From NCBI GenBank assembly GCA_037179515.1, contig JAXCGZ010019439.1, positions 30,001-40,000 of the forward strand: a stretch of 10,000 bases of DNA, in the 5' to 3' direction. The stretch comes from Halocaridina rubra (lineage: Eukaryota > Arthropoda > Malacostraca > Decapoda > Atyidae). The position numbers were made by a program, and so were the translations under genes. Each line of letters begins with the position of its first letter. Within the stretch, counting starts at the first letter, position 1. Below are positions 8,156-10,000 of the stretch, one piece after another. The notes under the pieces are model-generated. The model did not search any database. It worked only from the letters and a program-made list of their open reading frames with translations, and was not told the DNA's origin.

Positions 8156-8571
8156 AAATTAAATAAAAGTAAAGAATTAAAATATATTCCTACGAAAGTT
8201 TGGAAGAAATAAATAAAGGAATAACTTGTGTTCCGTTGACTGTATACAGTGAAGGTCATAAATCATAGACATAATGACACATCCAGGTGTTCTTAAGGAG
8301 GATATTGATGTCGATAATATATTATTTATTAATACATGATAGAGTAATGTATCATAAGAAATAAGTCATTTTTGTGTCTCTATGTTGTCTACGTCTTTAT
8401 ATTTGAAGAACAGAAAGGAACTTTTTATTCTTGTGGAAACTTTTTTAATAAATTAATATATATTTATATATTTTATTTGCAGAAGATGAAGTCGACTTTT
8501 TTACTTTTCTCAGTATTTTCCTACAGTTTCGTTTTCTAATTTCGTCGGCATATTTAAACAGTTTATCTGTT
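8156..8571. other. Unassigned AT-rich sequence
   Basis: No gene or bounded element is visible. It contains a perfect 12-bp palindrome ACTGTATACAGT at 8239-8250. Confidence 0.5.
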
Positions 8572-8616
8572 TGATGATGATGATGATTATTATTATTAAT
8601 TATTATGATTATTATT
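8572..8616. repeat. Imperfect (TGA)n/(TTA)n trinucleotide repeat
   Basis: Five TGA units pass into ATT/TTA units with interruptions. Confidence 0.85.
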
Positions 8617-8681
8617 GTTGGTGTTGTTTTTGTCGTCTTTGTCTACCCCCATTCGTATGCGTATTAATTGTGACACATAAA

Positions 8682-8684
<3 letters not shown>

Positions 8685-8750
<66 letters not shown>
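8685..8750. repeat. (TTA)22 microsatellite
   Basis: Uninterrupted TTA triplets. The poly-Leu or poly-Ile frames across it are repeat artefacts. Confidence 0.97.
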
Positions 8751-8751
<1 letters not shown>

Positions 8752-8754
8752 TCT

Positions 8755-8813
8755 TAGTAGTAGCAATAGTATTAGTAGTAGTAGTAGTAGTGCTAGTAGT
8801 AATAGTAGTAGTA
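8755..8813. repeat. Imperfect (TAG)n trinucleotide repeat
   Basis: TAG triplets are interspersed with CAA, TAT, TGC and TAA variants, directly after the (TTA)22 tract. Confidence 0.85.
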
Positions 8814-8895
8814 AGAATATTAGCAGAGTAACTGTTGCAACGATAGTAGTATTTGGATTAGCTGTATGCACAAATATTTCAAACACTATTTGGTC

Positions 8896-9938
<1,043 letters not shown>

Positions 9939-10000
9939 AATATTACGCACAGACCTTTGAGTCACATAAGGGGGGGATTGGAAACACACCCGAAAGCCGC

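Overview
The window looks like intergenic, repeat-dominated nuclear DNA from an arthropod, most plausibly a decapod crustacean. This is an inference from three things: a Jockey-superfamily non-LTR retrotransposon relic of a type I associate with crab, shrimp and lobster genomes, a very high load of long dinucleotide microsatellites (about 1.1 kb in ten major tracts), and a short degenerate array of the arthropod telomere pentamer CCTAA. I see no host gene, exon, rRNA or functional tRNA gene. The long open frames are produced by microsatellites, a palindrome, a minisatellite or the dead retrotransposon.

Layout. 1-2606: 5'-truncated (by the window edge), heavily mutated non-LTR retrotransposon on the + strand. 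Its endonuclease, linker, reverse transcriptase and C-terminal parts can be followed through about eleven frame changes. It runs directly into an (AC)55(AT)28 microsatellite. 2773-4290: (CT)n, (AT)n and ACT-like simple repeats separated by unassigned AT-rich sequence. 4290-5140: G-rich minisatellite of roughly 57-bp units (about 13 recognisable copies) with a G-quadruplex candidate. 5150-5700: unassigned DNA and (AT)n. 5700-6735: about 1 kb of degenerate TAGG/TAGA-type tetranucleotide sequence, interrupted by a 209-bp near-perfect palindromic MITE (6026-6234) flanked by TAA direct repeats. 6900-7310: GT-rich, diverged tandem sequence and two adjacent short hairpins. 7311-7455: a second (AC)n(AT)n compound microsatellite. 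7767-7791: telomere-like pentamers. 7938-8136: tRNA-related SINE on the - strand with a perfect 19-bp target-site duplication. 8570-9261: trinucleotide repeats, then (CT)49 and (GA)49 facing each other as an inverted pair. 9702-9938: long (AT)n(GA)n(AT)n block.

No pathway or gene system is present. The best-supported observations are the two precisely bounded insertions: the foldback MITE with TAA flanks and the SINE with its 19-bp duplication. The 57-bp minisatellite comes next. All family assignments rest on visible structure and motifs, not on a database search.
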